DNA from: Muribaculaceae bacterium
Lineage (GTDB): Bacteria; Bacteroidota; Bacteroidia; Bacteroidales; Muribaculaceae
Direction of reading: 5' to 3'
Assembly (NCBI GenBank): GCA_022510505.1
Contig: JAFLTL010000019.1
Location: 1-43,508, forward strand
DNA: 43,508 bases
The first letter of the stretch is position 1. Every line of letters starts with the position of its first letter. The notes under the pieces were generated by a model. It was given only the letters and a program-made list of their open reading frames with translations, was not told where the DNA came from and made no database searches. The translations under genes and the position numbers were made by a program. This document shows positions 43,456-43,508 of this stretch, piece by piece.

Positions 43456-43508
43456 TGATCCGTCTGGGGCTCGAACCCAGGACCCCAACATTAAAAGTGT
43501 TGTGCTCT
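43456..43508 (-). tRNA. tRNA-Lys(TTT), 5' part cut by window
   Basis: The minus strand shows the anticodon arm CAACA-CTTTTAA-TGTTG with anticodon TTT at 43495-43493, the T-arm CTGGG-TTCGAGC-CCCAG, the acceptor 3' strand ACGGATC and discriminator A at 43456. CCA is not encoded (CTCC follows). The D-arm and 5' acceptor strand lie beyond the window edge. Confidence 0.93.

Overview
The window looks like part of a Bacteroidales chromosome, plausibly a gut Muribaculaceae-type organism (lineage inferred). The signs are a SusC/SusD pair, BACON-type lipoproteins, a C-terminal sorting domain of the type IX secretion kind, lipobox signal peptides, and several promoters of the Bacteroidetes form (-33 TTTG, about 19 bp, -7 TAnnTTTG). 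No phage, complete insertion sequence or CRISPR array was seen.

Layout. (1) 1-2554: housekeeping block with a GNAT acetyltransferase (cut by the window edge), an Lrp/AsnC regulator and a divergent O-acetylhomoserine sulfhydrylase. (2) 2665-5799: a large secreted protein with an HExxH zinc-peptidase signature. (3) 6123-14060: a tightly coupled five-gene cassette: an 83-aa unknown, a two-TM channel-like protein with two Rossmann-type domains and a C-terminal RyR domain, a free-standing RyR protein, a 1544-aa DUF4062-STAND-TPR protein, and a 217-aa unknown. It reads as a signalling or conflict (defence-like) system and is the strongest candidate for an undescribed system. (4) 14371-40807: a catabolic locus in two divergent halves. 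The minus half carries a lipoprotein metallophosphoesterase, SusC, SusD, a BACON lipoprotein, a GDPD-family phosphodiesterase, GH31 and a beta-propeller protein, plus GH89, a DUF5009/HGSNAT-like membrane protein and a DeoR-family regulator. The plus half carries glpA, glpB, glpC, glpT, a HAD phosphatase and a GH36 alpha-galactosidase. (5) 40808-43508: gene remnant, small OMP/lipoprotein operon, a predicted structured RNA, a decayed gene and the 3' part of tRNA-Lys(TTT).

How the genes may work together. Three alpha-glycosidase families (GH31, GH36, GH89), a glycerophosphodiesterase, a second phosphoesterase, a SusCD importer, a glycerol-3-phosphate antiporter and anaerobic G3P dehydrogenase, without glycerol kinase or glycerol facilitator, fit the breakdown of a glycosylated polyglycerol-phosphate such as a Gram-positive teichoic or lipoteichoic acid. 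This is inference; glycoglycerophospholipid head groups are the main alternative.

This catabolic region is bracketed by an imperfect 61/62-bp inverted repeat (14059-14119 and 40887-40948). Just outside it lies a roughly 40-bp direct repeat that is the 3' end of the last cassette gene (14008-14047 and 40945-40985). The right copy is an orphan gene tail. The locus therefore appears to have been inserted or rearranged as a unit next to the cassette.
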